From Protoeuglena noctilucae (lineage: Eukaryota > Chlorophyta > Pedinophyceae > Marsupiomonadales > Marsupiomonadaceae), in the NCBI GenBank assembly GCA_958009085.1, contig OY253683.1:434001-498000 (forward strand): a stretch of DNA of 64,000 nt. Direction: 5' to 3'. The notes beneath the pieces were generated by a model. That model ran no database searches and was not told the origin of the DNA. It saw only the letters and a list, made by a program, of their open reading frames with translations. Of this stretch, positions 1 through 12,537 are shown piece after piece. The translations under genes and the position numbers were made by a program. Numbering within the stretch: position 1 is the stretch's first letter; every line of letters begins with the position of its first letter.

Positions 1-3000
1 GTATTGCCACCCCCCACACCCCGTCGTTGCCCTCGTCGCCTGAAGTTGACTTCCCCCGCACATCTCCCCTCGTGCAGGTGTCGGAGCTCGAGGTCGCCGC
101 GGAGCGCGCCGAGCGGCGCTCGGACGCCGTGCGCCGCTCTGCCAAAGCGGACTACGACCAGCGGCTGGAGATGGAGTTGAAGGAGCAGCAGCTGCGGCAC
201 GAGCGCCGCGTGGGGGAGCTGGAGCTGGAGATCAAGCGGCTGCAGACAGGGCCCGGGGCGCAGGCGCAGGAGGCGTTCCGCAAGTGGGTCGAGTCGCGGG
301 CTGCGGAGGGGGCGGGGAGCGTCGCGAGGGCGCCGACGGCCCCACCGCCGCCTGCCCCTGAAGAGCCCGGGGTGCCGCCCGCGGGGTGGGTCTCTCGGGA
401 CCACCACATGGATGCGGTGAGCGGAGAATGGGTGCTGGATTGGTGTCAAGCGGTGGTGGTGGTGGAGAGGTGGCAGGGGCTGCCTTTGTGCTCTGGTGTC
501 ACGGGTGCTTTGCCGTCGCGGTTTGCATGAGCAACTCGTGTCTTGGGCTCTGCAGGTGCGCCGCGCGGCCTCGGATGCGCGCGCGGAGGAGGCGCAGGTC
601 TGGCGGCGGCGCCTGGAGCACGCGCGGGAGGAGGAGCGGGCGTCGGGGGCGGCGGCGCTCGAGGCGGCGCACGCCAGGTGACGCTCGGCATGCACAGAGC
701 GCTTGAATAGATAAGGCAGGCGAGGCTATCAAGGGATCAAGCCCATGAAATAATCAACCATCCTGCCAGCGCCCGTTCCTTGTGTCTCTGCGCGGTCACG
801 TCACGCCGCATTGCCTGCTGCTTGCAGGGTCGTGGAGGCCGAGCGCCGCGCCCAGGACGAGCTGCGGGAGGCGCGGGCGCGTCTGGAGCGTGAGATGACG
901 GCCGCGACGACGAGGGCGGAGTCGGACCTCGCGTCGGTGCAGCAGCGATTGGCGGAGACGAGAGACGCGCTGGAGGACGCCCGGCAGCAGCTGCAGGAGG
1001 AGAAGCTGGCGGCAGGTGAGCATAGCGCGACTGAGGGCAGTTGACAGGCCGCGTCAAGGGGTGGGGCTGCTGCATGGCATATGAGCACCGCCCTGTTGGT
1101 CGGCATCCGCATCTGGGTCAGCGTCCGTAACATGGCTGGTATTGGCGCAGGCAAGGCCAAGGCCCGCCTGGAGTCGGCCCGTGCGGCGCACTCGGAGCTG
1201 GAGGCGTCGTCCAAGGCCCGGGAGAAGCGACTGGACGACTGCAAGCGAGACGTGGCCAAGCTCAAAACCCTGGTGGAGGAGCAGCAGAGGAAAATGGCCG
1301 AGCTGGCCCAGCAGCTGGCGGAGGAGCGGCAGGTGAGGCGCTAGCGATGGTATGTTCTGAGATGAGGGCGGCGGGTGTCGAGATGAGGCGGGACACGGCA
1401 GGGCAGGCGATGAGATGGGTCATGAGTGCTGGTGATGTACATGTGTAGCTGCATGGCACGGGGTGTCACACATAGCAAGCGTTCCATTGCCTGCCCGAGG
1501 TGTCCACCCCAGGTGTCTGCCAAGGCCCAGGCGGCTGCCGAGAGCGCCGAGAGGGAGGCCGCGTCCCTGGGTGCGCAGCTGAGCCATGCCAACACGACCA
1601 TCGACCGGGAGCGCGAGAGGGCCTCGGAGCAAATCGCCGCCACGATGCGACAGGTGGGTCTGCCACCCGGCACGAGGTGCTTAATGGGCCCTGTACCTCG
1701 CACCACCAGGCTGATGTCAAATCGATTAGTGTCATCGCTGAGGATCGAACGGGTAACCTGGGATGCAGGCGGAGGACGACCGCGCCCAGGCGGCGGCGGA
1801 GGCGGCCGAGTCAATGGCCGCGCTGGCAGAGGAGGTCTCCGCAGCCCTGGACGCGGCGCTGGATGACGCCCAGAGATCGGGACGCGACGTCACCGATGCC
1901 GCGCAGGCGGCGGCGGGGGCCGTGGCGGCCTTCACCGGGGCGCTGCAGCGGTGCGCCGGGGCCGACGTGGCTGTGGTGAGGGACCCAGGCCAGAGCTGGC
2001 GACACTGCCGTGCCCGCGCCGGACAAGTTGCTCATGAGAGTTGGTTAAGAGCTGCGGCGTGCTCTGGACAGCAAGGTTTCCAAGCCTGCTTAGCTCTGAG
2101 CAGCCTCGCCCCGCTCGGCCCTGCGCAGGCCATGGACGACAACCGTGCTGCGGCAGACAGGGCCGTGATCGCCCTCCGCCGGGCCACGGGCACTCACCTG
2201 TCCACTCTCGACGAGTCCCTCCGGTCCCTCCGTGCCTTCGTGGAGGCATCAAGGGCCTCTACTGTGCCTGCTCTGTCGTACGGCCCCCCGCGCGTCACTG
2301 CGTCCCTCCCCGCACCCACGACGCACGCCCCCGTGGCCCGCCAGGACCTCTCCGCGAGCCTGGGGTCCCCCACGCGCGTCCACGCTCTCACCGCGTCCCC
2401 TCGCCGGGCCCTGGCCCTCAGCCCCACCCGCATGGGCGCCTCAGGCGACGCCGCCGCGGTGCTCCGGGAGAACCGGGCGCTCGCGGAGGCGCTGCGGGCG
2501 GCGCAGCGGCGCGTGGAGGACGCCACCAAGCGGGAGACGGAGGCTGCAGAGGCCGGGGAGGTGGGGGCGCGGGCGTTGCGGTCGGCGGCGGAGGCACTGC
2601 GGGCCGAGCGCGACGCGGCGAGGGAGAGCGCGGCGGCGGGTGCGGCGCGGGCGGAGGCCCTGGAGGAGCGGCTGCGGGAGGCGAGGGAGGCGCTGGACGA
2701 CGCGCGGCGCGAGGTCGCGGCGGCACGGCAACGCGGGGAGGACGTGGCGCGGGCGGCAGAGGCGGAGGCGGAGGCGTACACGTCCCAGCTGCATGCCCTG
2801 AAGGAGCGCGTGTCGCAGGTGTGGACGGGGGTTGCTGGGCAGGGGTCGTGGGCTGTCACGCTAACATCTCGCCAGGCTGACGTCTTGCGTGCAGGTGTAG
2901 TAGAAGCTCACAGCTCATGGCATGCGCCTGCTGGTGTTTCGTGACGCGCGCAGATGCAGCAGGAGTGCCGGGACACGAAGGCCGACGCGTCGGCGGAGAT

Positions 3001-6000
3001 GCAGCGGCTGGCGGCCGACTGGAGCCGGCGGATGGACGACCTGCGTGCGCGGGTGCGGGAGGCGACGGTGGCGGCCGAGAGCGAGAAGGAGGTGGCGGTG
3101 CTGCGGGCGCGGAAGGAGGCGGAAGACGCCACGAGGCGGGAGGTGGAGCAGCGCACTGAGGGCCAGGTGAATGATGACGCAGCAACCAGCACGGCACGCA
3201 GCTAACGCGCGTGTGGCACCCCCTGATCAAGACCCGCTCTCTCTCCGCCGTCATCCCCGCAGCTCCAGCGCATGGAGGCCGAGTGGCGCAGCCGCGTCTC
3301 GGAGCTGCAGCGCGCGGCGGAGGACGCAGAGCGTCGCGTGCGGGAGCTGCAGCAAGAGTTGGACCGACTGAGGCCCATCGTGGAGGCGGTGCAGGAGGGC
3401 GACGACACGGGCAAGGTGGACGCACTCCTGTCCGCCACGCTCAAGATCAAGGAACTCAAGGCACGCATCGACCAGGCCAACATGCAGGTGGGACCTGCGA
3501 GGGTCACAAGTCACCAAGCGACCGGGTGGCGGTTGCTGCTGCCCCTTTTGATGCCGCGGGCTCTCTGCTTCAAACACCCCGCCACGCCCGCACCCCACCC
3601 TCGCAGTTGTGTTTCCGGTTTCCGGCCCTTTCGACACCATAAGCCCCCGCTACAGTGCCGCAACCCATTCGCCTCAATGCCTCCATGCCCGCTCCCCCAC
3701 CGCGCAGGCCAGGGCAGCGGAGGCGGCCAAGGTCGAGGCAGACCGCACGAGGGACAAGCTGGGTCAGCGCCTGGAGTCTCTGTCCGAGGACATCGCGATC
3801 GTGCTTCTGACGCTCCGTGCCGAGGTGCCGTTCGACGAGGAGATCGCCGAGGGGCTCCTCAGCAACGACAAGCCCACCTTCAGCAGCGCGCTCCAGGACC
3901 TCAAGTCCGCCATCCAGGTGACCTATCAGACTGGTTTTTGCACCGCCAAGATAGCATGCTCGTCTTGCTTTGGACGCTTGCACGCGTAGACGTGCGTAGT
4001 GCACGCTACTCTCTGCCCCGGCTGCCCGACCAGCTCACTGTGCCGTCACACGATCCCCGCACCGCAGCGCCACATCGCGCGTCAGGAGATGAAGGCCGCC
4101 GAGGAGGCCCTGGATGGCAAGAGGCAGGTGGCGTCGACCGCCATGATGGCATTCAAGAAGGAGAGGCACGAGAAGCTGACCAAGGAGCTGGCGGCCGCAG
4201 AGCAGAGGGTGCGGGAGGTGGAGCGCGAGGTGAGGCGCGGGGTGGCGTGGGGCGATAGCTTCATGGGGCCTCACGGGGGGCACGTGGGGTAACGAGTCTG
4301 GCTGTAACAAGTCAGGCTTGCTTCAAACGGGCATGGATTAAATGGAGATGGTCATGCATGGAAAGGACATTGACACCAAGGCCCATCCATGGATACAAGG
4401 AACCGCTGCTGGGGTTTGCTGAGCGTGCACTCGCCCGCTGCCCCTGCAGCGCGAGTCCCTCCTGGCACAGCTCTCCGACGCCGAGTCCCGGTGCCAGTCT
4501 GCGGTGTCGGACGCGCGGGCGCTTCACGAGCAGCTGGAGGCCAAGGCCGACGAGTGCGGGGCGCTCAAGGAGAGGCTGAGCGAGGCCAAGAAGGTCGTCA
4601 ACGCCATGAACAAGAAGTGAGCAAAGGCGATGTCTGGATGACTGGGTGGCTGGATGACTGGGTGGGTGGGCGGTGGCTGGCTGGTTGAGTGGTACTCAGC
4701 TCTCAGGAGGGTAAACATACGTTGGTCCCCAAACATGGCTGCCTCGGTTCCCTCCCGGTCACTGAGCTGCCAAACAACCCATCAATCAATTAATCACCAC
4801 ATATTACCACAACCGATCAAGATCCATCGGCTCTTTCCCACAGGGCGTCGGAGATGGAGGCCCGCGTGGAGGACCTGGCCTCTCAATTGGAAGAGCGGGA
4901 GTCCGAGGTGGAGGCGGCGCAGGCGAAGCTGGTCGAGGCCAAGGCAGAGGCCAAGGAGAGGGCCGAGGAGGTCGGGGCGCTGCGGCACAAGGTGGCCGAG
5001 GCGGAGAGAGGCGAGTGGCAACAGTCGCGTGGTGTGGTGTGACGGGGTGGGTGGTACCTACCCCGTCGGTGGCACAGGATGCATGGGCGGGGTGTGCATG
5101 GAAGGTGTGGGCGATGTGAAGGGCCACTGGAAGGTGGCAGGGGCGCTGTTGGGCTGCGAGCGCCCATGCCATGTCAGTTGACTTGGCTTCGTCACAACTC
5201 GTCGCCCTCTCTCTCTCTCCGCAGTGGCGGCCAAGGAGCGCGGGGACCACGACCAGGCGATGGCGGCGCTGCGGTCCGAGGTGCGGGCCGTGGAGGCGCG
5301 GGCGGCGGCGGAGATGGAGGAGAGGGCCCGGATGGCGCGGGAGGTGGACGCGGCCATCGCCGACGCGGACGCGGCACGGCAGGAGGCGGCGCAGACCGTG
5401 CGGGAGTCGGGTGAGCGATGCTGCCGATGATGCGAGACGCGACGGTGGTATTCGCGTCGCGCCCACCTCCTCGTCTCTTTGGCACATCGCGCCACGGCGG
5501 CTTCTGTTTGGCGCGCGGGTGCCGATGCCCGCTTGCATTGCTCTGTCGTACCGACCCCTCTGGTGTCCTTGTCACCCTCGCAGAGGCCCAGGCTCGGCAG
5601 GAGCTGGAGCGCATGTCTCGTGAGTTCGCGGACCGCATGGCGGGCGTGCGCGAGGAGGTGGCGCGGGAGATGGAGACCGCCAGGAGGGACAGCCTGCGCG
5701 CGGCGGAGGAGGCCCAGGAGAACGCCGTGGCCCCGCTGCGGGCGCAGGTGCGGGGGTGCTGTGATGCGATGACATGGGTGGTGCAGCTGGGTCATGCAAT
5801 GCCAGGCGTGTCATGCCGAGTCAGTAATCGCCCCCTGTCCACTCCCGCAGGTGCGCAGCGTGCTGCAGCAGCTGGAGAGCGTGCGCGGGCAGTACGAGCG
5901 CGACGTGGGTGCCAAGGAGGCCGAGTGCGTGGAGCTGAGGCGGCGCCTGGAGGACTGCGTGAGGGAGGTCGACGCCGTGCAAGCCCGCGCCGAGAAGCTC

Positions 6001-6532
6001 CAGCAGGAGCTCTCGCGGGAGGTGCAGGCCGGGGACCGGCTCAGGCGAGGGCAGAGCCGACATGGACGCTTGCTGGGTTGCTGGGATCCGTGCCAAAGAA
6101 TGAGGTGGTGACAAGGACGCAAAGCGATCTTATTCCTGATGTAACATGCATGCCATGCCCCCTTTGCCTGTTATTTCTGTCCAGTCCAGTAACTGTCCGT
6201 TTCAACTTGGTACAGGCACCTCCACCCAGACGCACAGCAGCAGTGGTGCCGTCCACGCCACAGCACTTACGCCCGTGCCATGGCCTCCGCGCAGGTCGGA
6301 GAAGGCAACGCTGGTGACGTCCGTGGAGGACCTGGAGGGCCGAGTCAAGTACCTGGAGTCCAAGTGCGCGCGTCTGGTCAGGGATGCCGACACAGCGCGC
6401 AATGCGCTGAGGGAGGAGGAGGCAAGGGCGGCAGAGCTGGGGACGCAAGTGCGCGTGGCGAGGCGGTCCCTGCGTGGGCCCGGCGACACCTCGGTCCTGG
6501 TCGCGGCGCCGACGCCGGCCCGGGGAGGCTGA
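1..6532 (+). CDS. Large coiled-coil protein, 3' part, 17 exons
   Basis: The 5' end lies outside the window. Seventeen exons join with consistent phase: 78-416, 556-677, 828-1015, 1151-1332, 1513-1653, 1769-1975, 2129-2818, 2954-3166, 3263-3487, 3708-3917, 4068-4229, 4450-4616, 4844-5010, 5225-5410, 5584-5747, 5851-6044 and 6295-6532. They give about 1,264 residues ending at a TGA. Almost all of it is Ala/Glu/Arg/Gln-rich heptad sequence typical of long coiled coils. The exon at 2129-2818 holds a Pro/Ser/Thr-rich break (around ALSPTRMGASGD), and the exon at 3708-3917 holds a less coiled segment (around LTLRAEVPFDEEIAEGLL) that may be a small globular part. Two introns, starting at 5011 and 6045, use GC instead of GT donors. 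I recognise no named family. A structural or centrosomal/ciliary role would be typical of such proteins but is inference. Confidence 0.8.
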
Positions 6533-6862
6533 GGGGTCTGGGTAGCGAGCGAGGGGCTTTGTGTAGCGAGGGAGGTTCTTGGGGTGGCGAGGGGCCGGGG
6601 GCACTCGTGCTGGTCTCTTCTCTCTCTAGCGTGGTGTCCGTGATTTGTCGACTCGAGCTGTCGCGAGCGTTCTGTGCGTCGTTTGTCCACTGCAGCACCC
6701 TGGCACGTTGAAAGCGCAGGAACACATGCGTTGGCACTGAGCGATGGCGGCGACTCGTCTCATGCTTGCTAGGTAACCTACACGCAAAGGCACACCCGTC
6801 ACATGTCACATCGTTACAAAGCGTCACATGCGTGGCCCCAGCGACCCCAGCGTCCGTCTGTG

Positions 6863-9800
6863 TCAATGCCCTGGGGTCGGTGAGGCGGCACTTCGCTTCA
6901 CGTAGACATGGGACAGCCCAGACCGCCTGAGGTCCGCCAGGTCGATGGTACCGCTCTTCAGCATCCCCACGGACACTTTGATCCCCGATCCACCCGACAG
7001 GTCCCGGTCTGGCATCCACACGATCGCCTGGCATGATGGACTCGCGTCGCACTTGGCCGCCAGCTGCGCGACGGCGGGGACGAAACGTCATCAATTGTAC
7101 AAATAATACATCAGGGTTTTTTTGTTAAGCTGTTAGCGTCCTTTGCCTAGGTGACACAGGGTCATGAGGCACGCGATTGCGCTCACCGACGTGGCAGTGC
7201 CGGTGAGGACGCACTTCCCTTTGTCGAGGCTGTCTGGACAGGGGAAGTCGTACTTGTTCTCGGGGAGAGACCTGCATTGTCACAAGCCCGGTATTGGTGA
7301 CGTGGCTGCCCTGGGGGTTGGCAGCCTGCCTGCCCTCTCTTGCACATGACAAGCAGCTGCAACAGACTACCCATGTCGGTGCAGAGCAACAACGCGTGAC
7401 TCACCGGTTCTTGAAGAGGAAGTAGCTGCTGAGAAACGGGGTCTCTGGCAGGGGGTCGACTGTGCCAGAGTCGTCATCCACGCTGGCCCTGCAAGTCAAC
7501 AAGCGGTCGCTGACAGTAGCATGTGATGGTGCATATTATTCAGATTCGACCATTGCTAGAGGGTGACGACGTTTGCTCCTCGTATGCCAGGCGCAAGGCG
7601 CGTGCGGGGTTGAAGGGGACATCTCATGCGTAGACCTCACCGTGGGTACCCCTGCTGCCCAGCGCTGCCGGGGAGCTTCACGTAAGCGCAGGCGACCGGG
7701 TTCTCAGACATGAGCCTGGGAGTCAGCAATCGATGGTCGTCTCACTGCGACAAGTGCTGGGCCCTGAGCAAGCCCTACAGCACGTTCCCTCACCTCAGGT
7801 CTAAAGGTCCGTTCTTCAGGTACCCGACGCCCCCGGGCGTACCGTCCATTCGTGGCACGTACACAAACGCGAAACAGAAAGGGTCACTGTTGCACGCCCT
7901 GCCGACCTCCTGCAGCGACCCGGCAATGCCGCAGCCGCCGGCCCAGATGCTGGCGGGGCAGCTGTAGTCGTAGCTGTCCGGCCAGTCGCGGCTCGGGATC
8001 GCCTGGTACCCGGCCAGGTCACCCGCGGTGCCCTGGACTGGCGTTTGCACTGGGGTGGCTGGCTGAGTCGGGGCCGGCGACGGCTGCGTGGCTGCATAGG
8101 TGGCTGCGAAGCTGTTGTCCTGCAGGAGGGTCGTGCTGAAGGCTCCCGTCTGCGAGGATAGCAGACGAAATGCGTACCTGCACCGTGCACCAAGTTGACA
8201 GTTGTTGCGTTATGTTGGTGTCGGCATGTCGATTGGCCTTGCCTTGAGGAACCCTGTGGGTGTCGTCCGTTTCCCAATGCCCTTGGGAAGGTGCACGAAC
8301 GCCGTGCACGCGGCGTCGGCCTTGCACCGCCTGGCCACGTCCGCCGCCAGCCCGTCGATCTGGCACCCCGGTGGCCACACCGAGTCAGGGCAAGGGTAGT
8401 CCCCGTACCCGCCGAGGTCCTTGCCGCGCCAGACCTGGAACCCCGGCACGTCCACAGCTTGCATACCTGCGTGGCAGATTGAAAGCCATCGTTAATGGGA
8501 CGCGTACGGCAGCACTGTAACACGCTACGCATGCCCCACCGAGTGGTCGTGTCCCTGTCGCAAACGACCTGCATGGATGGTATTGTATTTATCACTGTCA
8601 CCTGGTGCAGCGCCCAGGAGGTCGACGATCTGTGTGATGACGCCGGGGTTGGGTGCGGGTGTGGCTAAGGCGAGGGCATGGGCGATGCGCAGCGCTGGGT
8701 CGCTCGGGGATGCCAACGGGGGGGTTGCAGCCACGACAGGCGCTGCTGGAGTCGAGGCCGGAGTTGCCCAAGTGCTGGCGTCCTGGGCTGACGAGTCTGC
8801 AGCAGCAAAAGGGTGATAACTCTCAGGCTGGCGCTTGCAGTGCTGGCCACAGGCACCCACGCTGCTGACAGGAAACGCCGCACAGTAACAACACTCACTT
8901 GGAGCCGCTTGCAAGGCCGCGTCGATGGCCGCTGCGGCGCTGGAGGCTGTGGCGCCTCCTGGTGTTGGCGTGTCAGCTTGTACAGCGCTCGGTGCTGCGG
9001 TGGCCTGACTGGGCGTGGGCGGCGGGGAAGCTGCGGGAGCCCCAGCGTCGGCTGCACCGCCTTGGCCAGTCGTCGCGTGGTTGGCGCCCTCAAAGAGGGA
9101 TGGGATGGTGTCACGGAGGAAGGAAACGATGCTTGGGTCGCTGAGGTTGGTGTAGACACCGGGTTTGCCTGGCTGCCCGCACCTCACGGCCTCACCCCAG
9201 GACACCAGCCCGACCTGAAGGTCCTTACTGGGCCTGAACAGTGGACAGAGGTGGGGTCATGTAATGACGGCCTCCCTGGCTAGTCATTCAACCATGCATG
9301 AGCCACAGCCATGGCACGAGCACTTCCGTGCATGGTTCGTTCGTATCACATTCCCGCGTTCGCCACTCACTTGCCGCCGTCGATGAGGATGGGGCCCCCC
9401 GAGTCTCCGTCACAGGCGTCAAAGATGCCACCCCCGGCACAGAACATCGATGCCAAGACGTGGCCATCCCAGGCAGACGGCTCGTTGCAGGACGAGGAGC
9501 TGACGTAGAGGAGGTCCACGTCCTGGAGAGTCTTGGCCTGCAAGGGGCGGTGCAAGATGAGGCGCGTCACATGCGGTGGGGACTCGTGGGGCCCAGGCTG
9601 AATGTCAACGCGCCGTCGTTGGGTGAGGGTGACAGTAGCATGGGCCAGGAGATTAGCACTTCCAACTCTGGAGAGGCTTAAAAGTCAGGCATGACATAGC
9701 ACGCAGCAAACGCCGCAAGGCGACATGTGCGACTCTCACCTTGTCCCCCGACTCGGTCCTGCCCCAGCCGATGACGGTCAAGACGCGGCCGTCGTAAAGG

Positions 9801-10670
9801 ACGTTCGAATTCAGGGAGAGCTGGACGGGCTGGAACCTGCTGGGCTCCTGCAGTGGCCGCCATGTGGGCAACGTGGCGAGCACGTTCGGGACTCCTATCC
9901 AGGCCTACGCGCGTGCAGCTACCTCCGCCACTAAACGCATATACGAATGGGGCTCGCCTCGAAGTGGATGAGGCCGATGTCGTTGAGCGCGTTGGTGGAG
10001 TTGTAGGCAGGGTGTACCACGAGCTTGGTCGCCAACCTCTTATCGTACGAGTCGGGGGGGCTGCTCTCGCTCAGCATCCCGATCCGCAGCTCGGGGTTCT
10101 TGACGTTGGAGCTCGGGCCTGCGTTGGAAGCGCAGGTTTTGGCGCTGGGCCCGAGCAAGAGCCTGCCATCTCGCGGCAGGGTGCCATGGGGCCGCCGCTG
10201 TCACCGTCCGATCCGTCGATGCAGTGCGCCGCAGTGGCGATCCACGAGGGATGGATTAACGACCCGCCACACACATGCTCGCCGTTCCGCCCGCGGATGG
10301 ACACGGCGTAGGGGTACCGGCCAGCAGGCGCATCGCCGCCATTCCAAATCCTGCGAGAGGCGTCGATCGGCGCGCATTCTCTGTCAAACGCACCATTCAC
10401 AGGTCGAGGTGGCAATGGCCACGCGTCCCGTCGAAGTACAGCACGCAGCGGCGCGCAGCTCGCGGTGGGCCTGCAGCGCCCCAACCTGAACTGCGCGAAC
10501 CCGGACAGCAGTTTTAAGGACCGCTGCTGCAGCGCCTGCATTTTCGAAGCGAGGGCAACCTCATTGCCCAGCCGAAGCGGCCTCGTCGAGTGAAACGGGC
10601 GCCATGCAGATGCCGCGGAGGTAGCTGCCAGCAGCACTGCGACCAGGAGGCTCGCTGCGACAAACTTCAT
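6863..10670 (-). CDS. Secreted trypsin-like serine protease with C-terminal Cys-rich modules
   Basis: The ATG at 10670 opens a signal peptide (MKFVAASLLVAVLLAATSAA). The protease domain follows, with activation site R-IWNGG, His57 in TAAHC, Asp102 in NDIGLIHFE and Ser195 in ACDGDSGGP. The residue six before the catalytic Ser is Asp, which in the S1 family predicts cleavage after Arg/Lys. VSWGEAVRCGQPGKPGVYT completes the fold. After an Ala/Pro/Thr-rich linker come three related modules of about 70-80 residues near 8464-8210, 8050-7800 and 7260-6870. Each has a CP[DA]S motif, three further Cys and a conserved G-[FYM]-LK. The intron at 10204-10119 is fixed by phase. The stop is at 6863-6865. 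Some exon edges in 7000-8200 are unresolved. The protein is probably extracellular or vacuolar; its substrate is unknown. Confidence 0.8.
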
Positions 10671-10894
10671 GGCATCAGCGTCATGAGAGGAGACTATTCG
10701 CTGGCCAGGGGACCCAGGCGGCAGGTGGACCGCTTCAAATGGAAGGGGATCACCACACGGCCATGCAGCGCCAACATACAGGGGAGGTTTCCTATGCCGC
10801 GGAACCCACGCTTTCGCTCATTGTGCTCTGCAGCATACTGGCAGTGTGCCGACGTCGTTTCGGCTTCAAGGTTCATCCCCGTCAGACAGTCGCG

Positions 10895-11904
10895 CTACAT
10901 GGGCTTGTGGCTGCGGATGTAGTCCGCCAGGAACTCGAAGGGGTCGTCCGGCCGCGTTTTGACGAGGGCGCGCAGGCCCTGCCGGAGGACGGGCACCACG
11001 GTGCTGTCGAGGTACTGCCGCACGCCCACCTTCTTCGACGTGGGCGAGTTGCCAATGTCACCCAGCAGGCCATTGTCCCCCCCGTTCTGCTGCGGGAGAG
11101 GCCCGGGACCGTTACTATTGTTGGAGACGCAGGCAGCACCCTCGTTGCCCCGTGGCCGCCGCGCTACCCTCACGCATCTCACCTCCGCCGCGTGGGTCGT
11201 CTTGGCGCCGTGCTTCTCCTGCTTGATCGTCGCGACGCGCTTTCTGTCCCGGTGGCCGCGCGCGACGGCCTGGATCTTGACTGCGGCCATCTCCTCGTCC
11301 TGCCCCCCTGCCGGCTGCACCTGGGCAGAGCAGGCGACGACCAAGTTGGATGGCAGCGCAGGCGATATGCAACCACAGTTCCTGGTCGCAGCGGGCGTCA
11401 CCTGCTTCTGCGAGGCCTGCCTCTCCTCCTTCAGCTGCTTCACGCGCTTCCGGTCCCGCCGGCCCCGGTGCACAGCCTGGATCTTCGTGGCTGCCGCGTG
11501 CGCGTCGTCCTCCGTTTCCGCCTGCCCCTCGGCGCCCGCGTCGCCACCCTGCTCCTGCTCCGGCTCCGGCGCCTCAGCGCCCTGCTCCTCCGCCTCCGCC
11601 TCCGCAGTGGCCACTTCTGGCGAGGCCTCCTTCTGCGCCTTGATCGTAGCTACCCGCTTGCGGTCCCGGTGCCCCCGCGCGATCGCTTGAATCTTGATCG
11701 CCGCCTCCTCCTCGCCGACCTGCCGGACCCGCGGGCGAGCGTCGTGTTTGGCGCTGAAGGACGAGCACGCATGCCGCCCCCACCTGCGCCTCGCCCGTCC
11801 ACCAGAGGCTGCTCGCGCAAGCCAGCCCGCACCTTGCCCGCATCTCCACCCTCCCCGCCTTCCTTCAGCGCCTCGGCATTGACCTCCGGCTCCTCTGCGA
11901 CCAT
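10895..11904 (-). CDS. IQ-motif protein with C-terminal Dpy-30 domain
   Basis: Three calmodulin-binding IQ repeats are visible, each of the form KIQA[IV]xRGxRDRKRV (about 11710-11650, 11490-11430 and 11290-11220), separated by Glu/Ala-rich linkers. The last exon ends in a Dpy-30/RIIa-like dimerisation motif (VRQYLDSTVVPVLRQGLRAL, then DDPFEFLADYIRSHKP) directly before the stop at 10895. In known proteins this motif dimerises and docks amphipathic helices, and the IQ plus Dpy-30 pairing is typical of axonemal proteins, so a flagellar scaffold is a reasonable inference. The start is uncertain: the ATG at 11904 (MVAEEPEVNAEAL) suits the acidic context, but an upstream exon reaching about 12366 (MAEEAPEQPMAGEV) is also possible. 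The gene is divergent from the FRA10AC1 gene. Confidence 0.75.
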
Positions 11905-12537
11905 GAAACGCTTTTGAAGATAGCGTGCCGTGAAAGGCGATCTATTCTTTCCTCGCTTGCCTTGAATCAGCAACAAGTGGGGCTGACACATGCGCGGGAA
12001 TCGTCTCTCAGGCCCGACGCGGCACAGCGGGCTCCCCGCACAGCAAGGAAGCAAGGGCAGGGGACTTCCGAGGTCCCCTCGCCCCCTGGCAGGCTTTTGG
12101 GGAAGCACGCGCAATCGATTCGGGATATGCAACGCGTGGACGGCGATGCCGCGGTGGAGGCCTACCCCGCGACCGGATGGGCCACCGCGACATGTCCGCG
12201 TGCGAATGGATCCTCTGGGGCTGCAACCTGCAGGCCCGGTTCGCGCCAGCTCCAGCGACCGTTCCCAGCGTCCGTCGCGATACGCTTCATCACGAGGACG
12301 CGAAGAAGCGCGGAGCTCCTCCCGGACCTCACCGGCCATGGGCTGCTCCGGGGCCTCCTCCGCCATTTCGACGATTCCCTCGCAATGCTAGTTCGCGATG
12401 CGTCCCACGGAGACCGTGACAGGCGCTCTCCACCACGCGCAAGCCTTGGCGCTGCCGACGAGCCACCGATTCCCCACAATCAACTGCCGGAGTGGAATAA
12501 AGGATCGATATAGCAACACGAGGAGGCGGGGAGGCCA

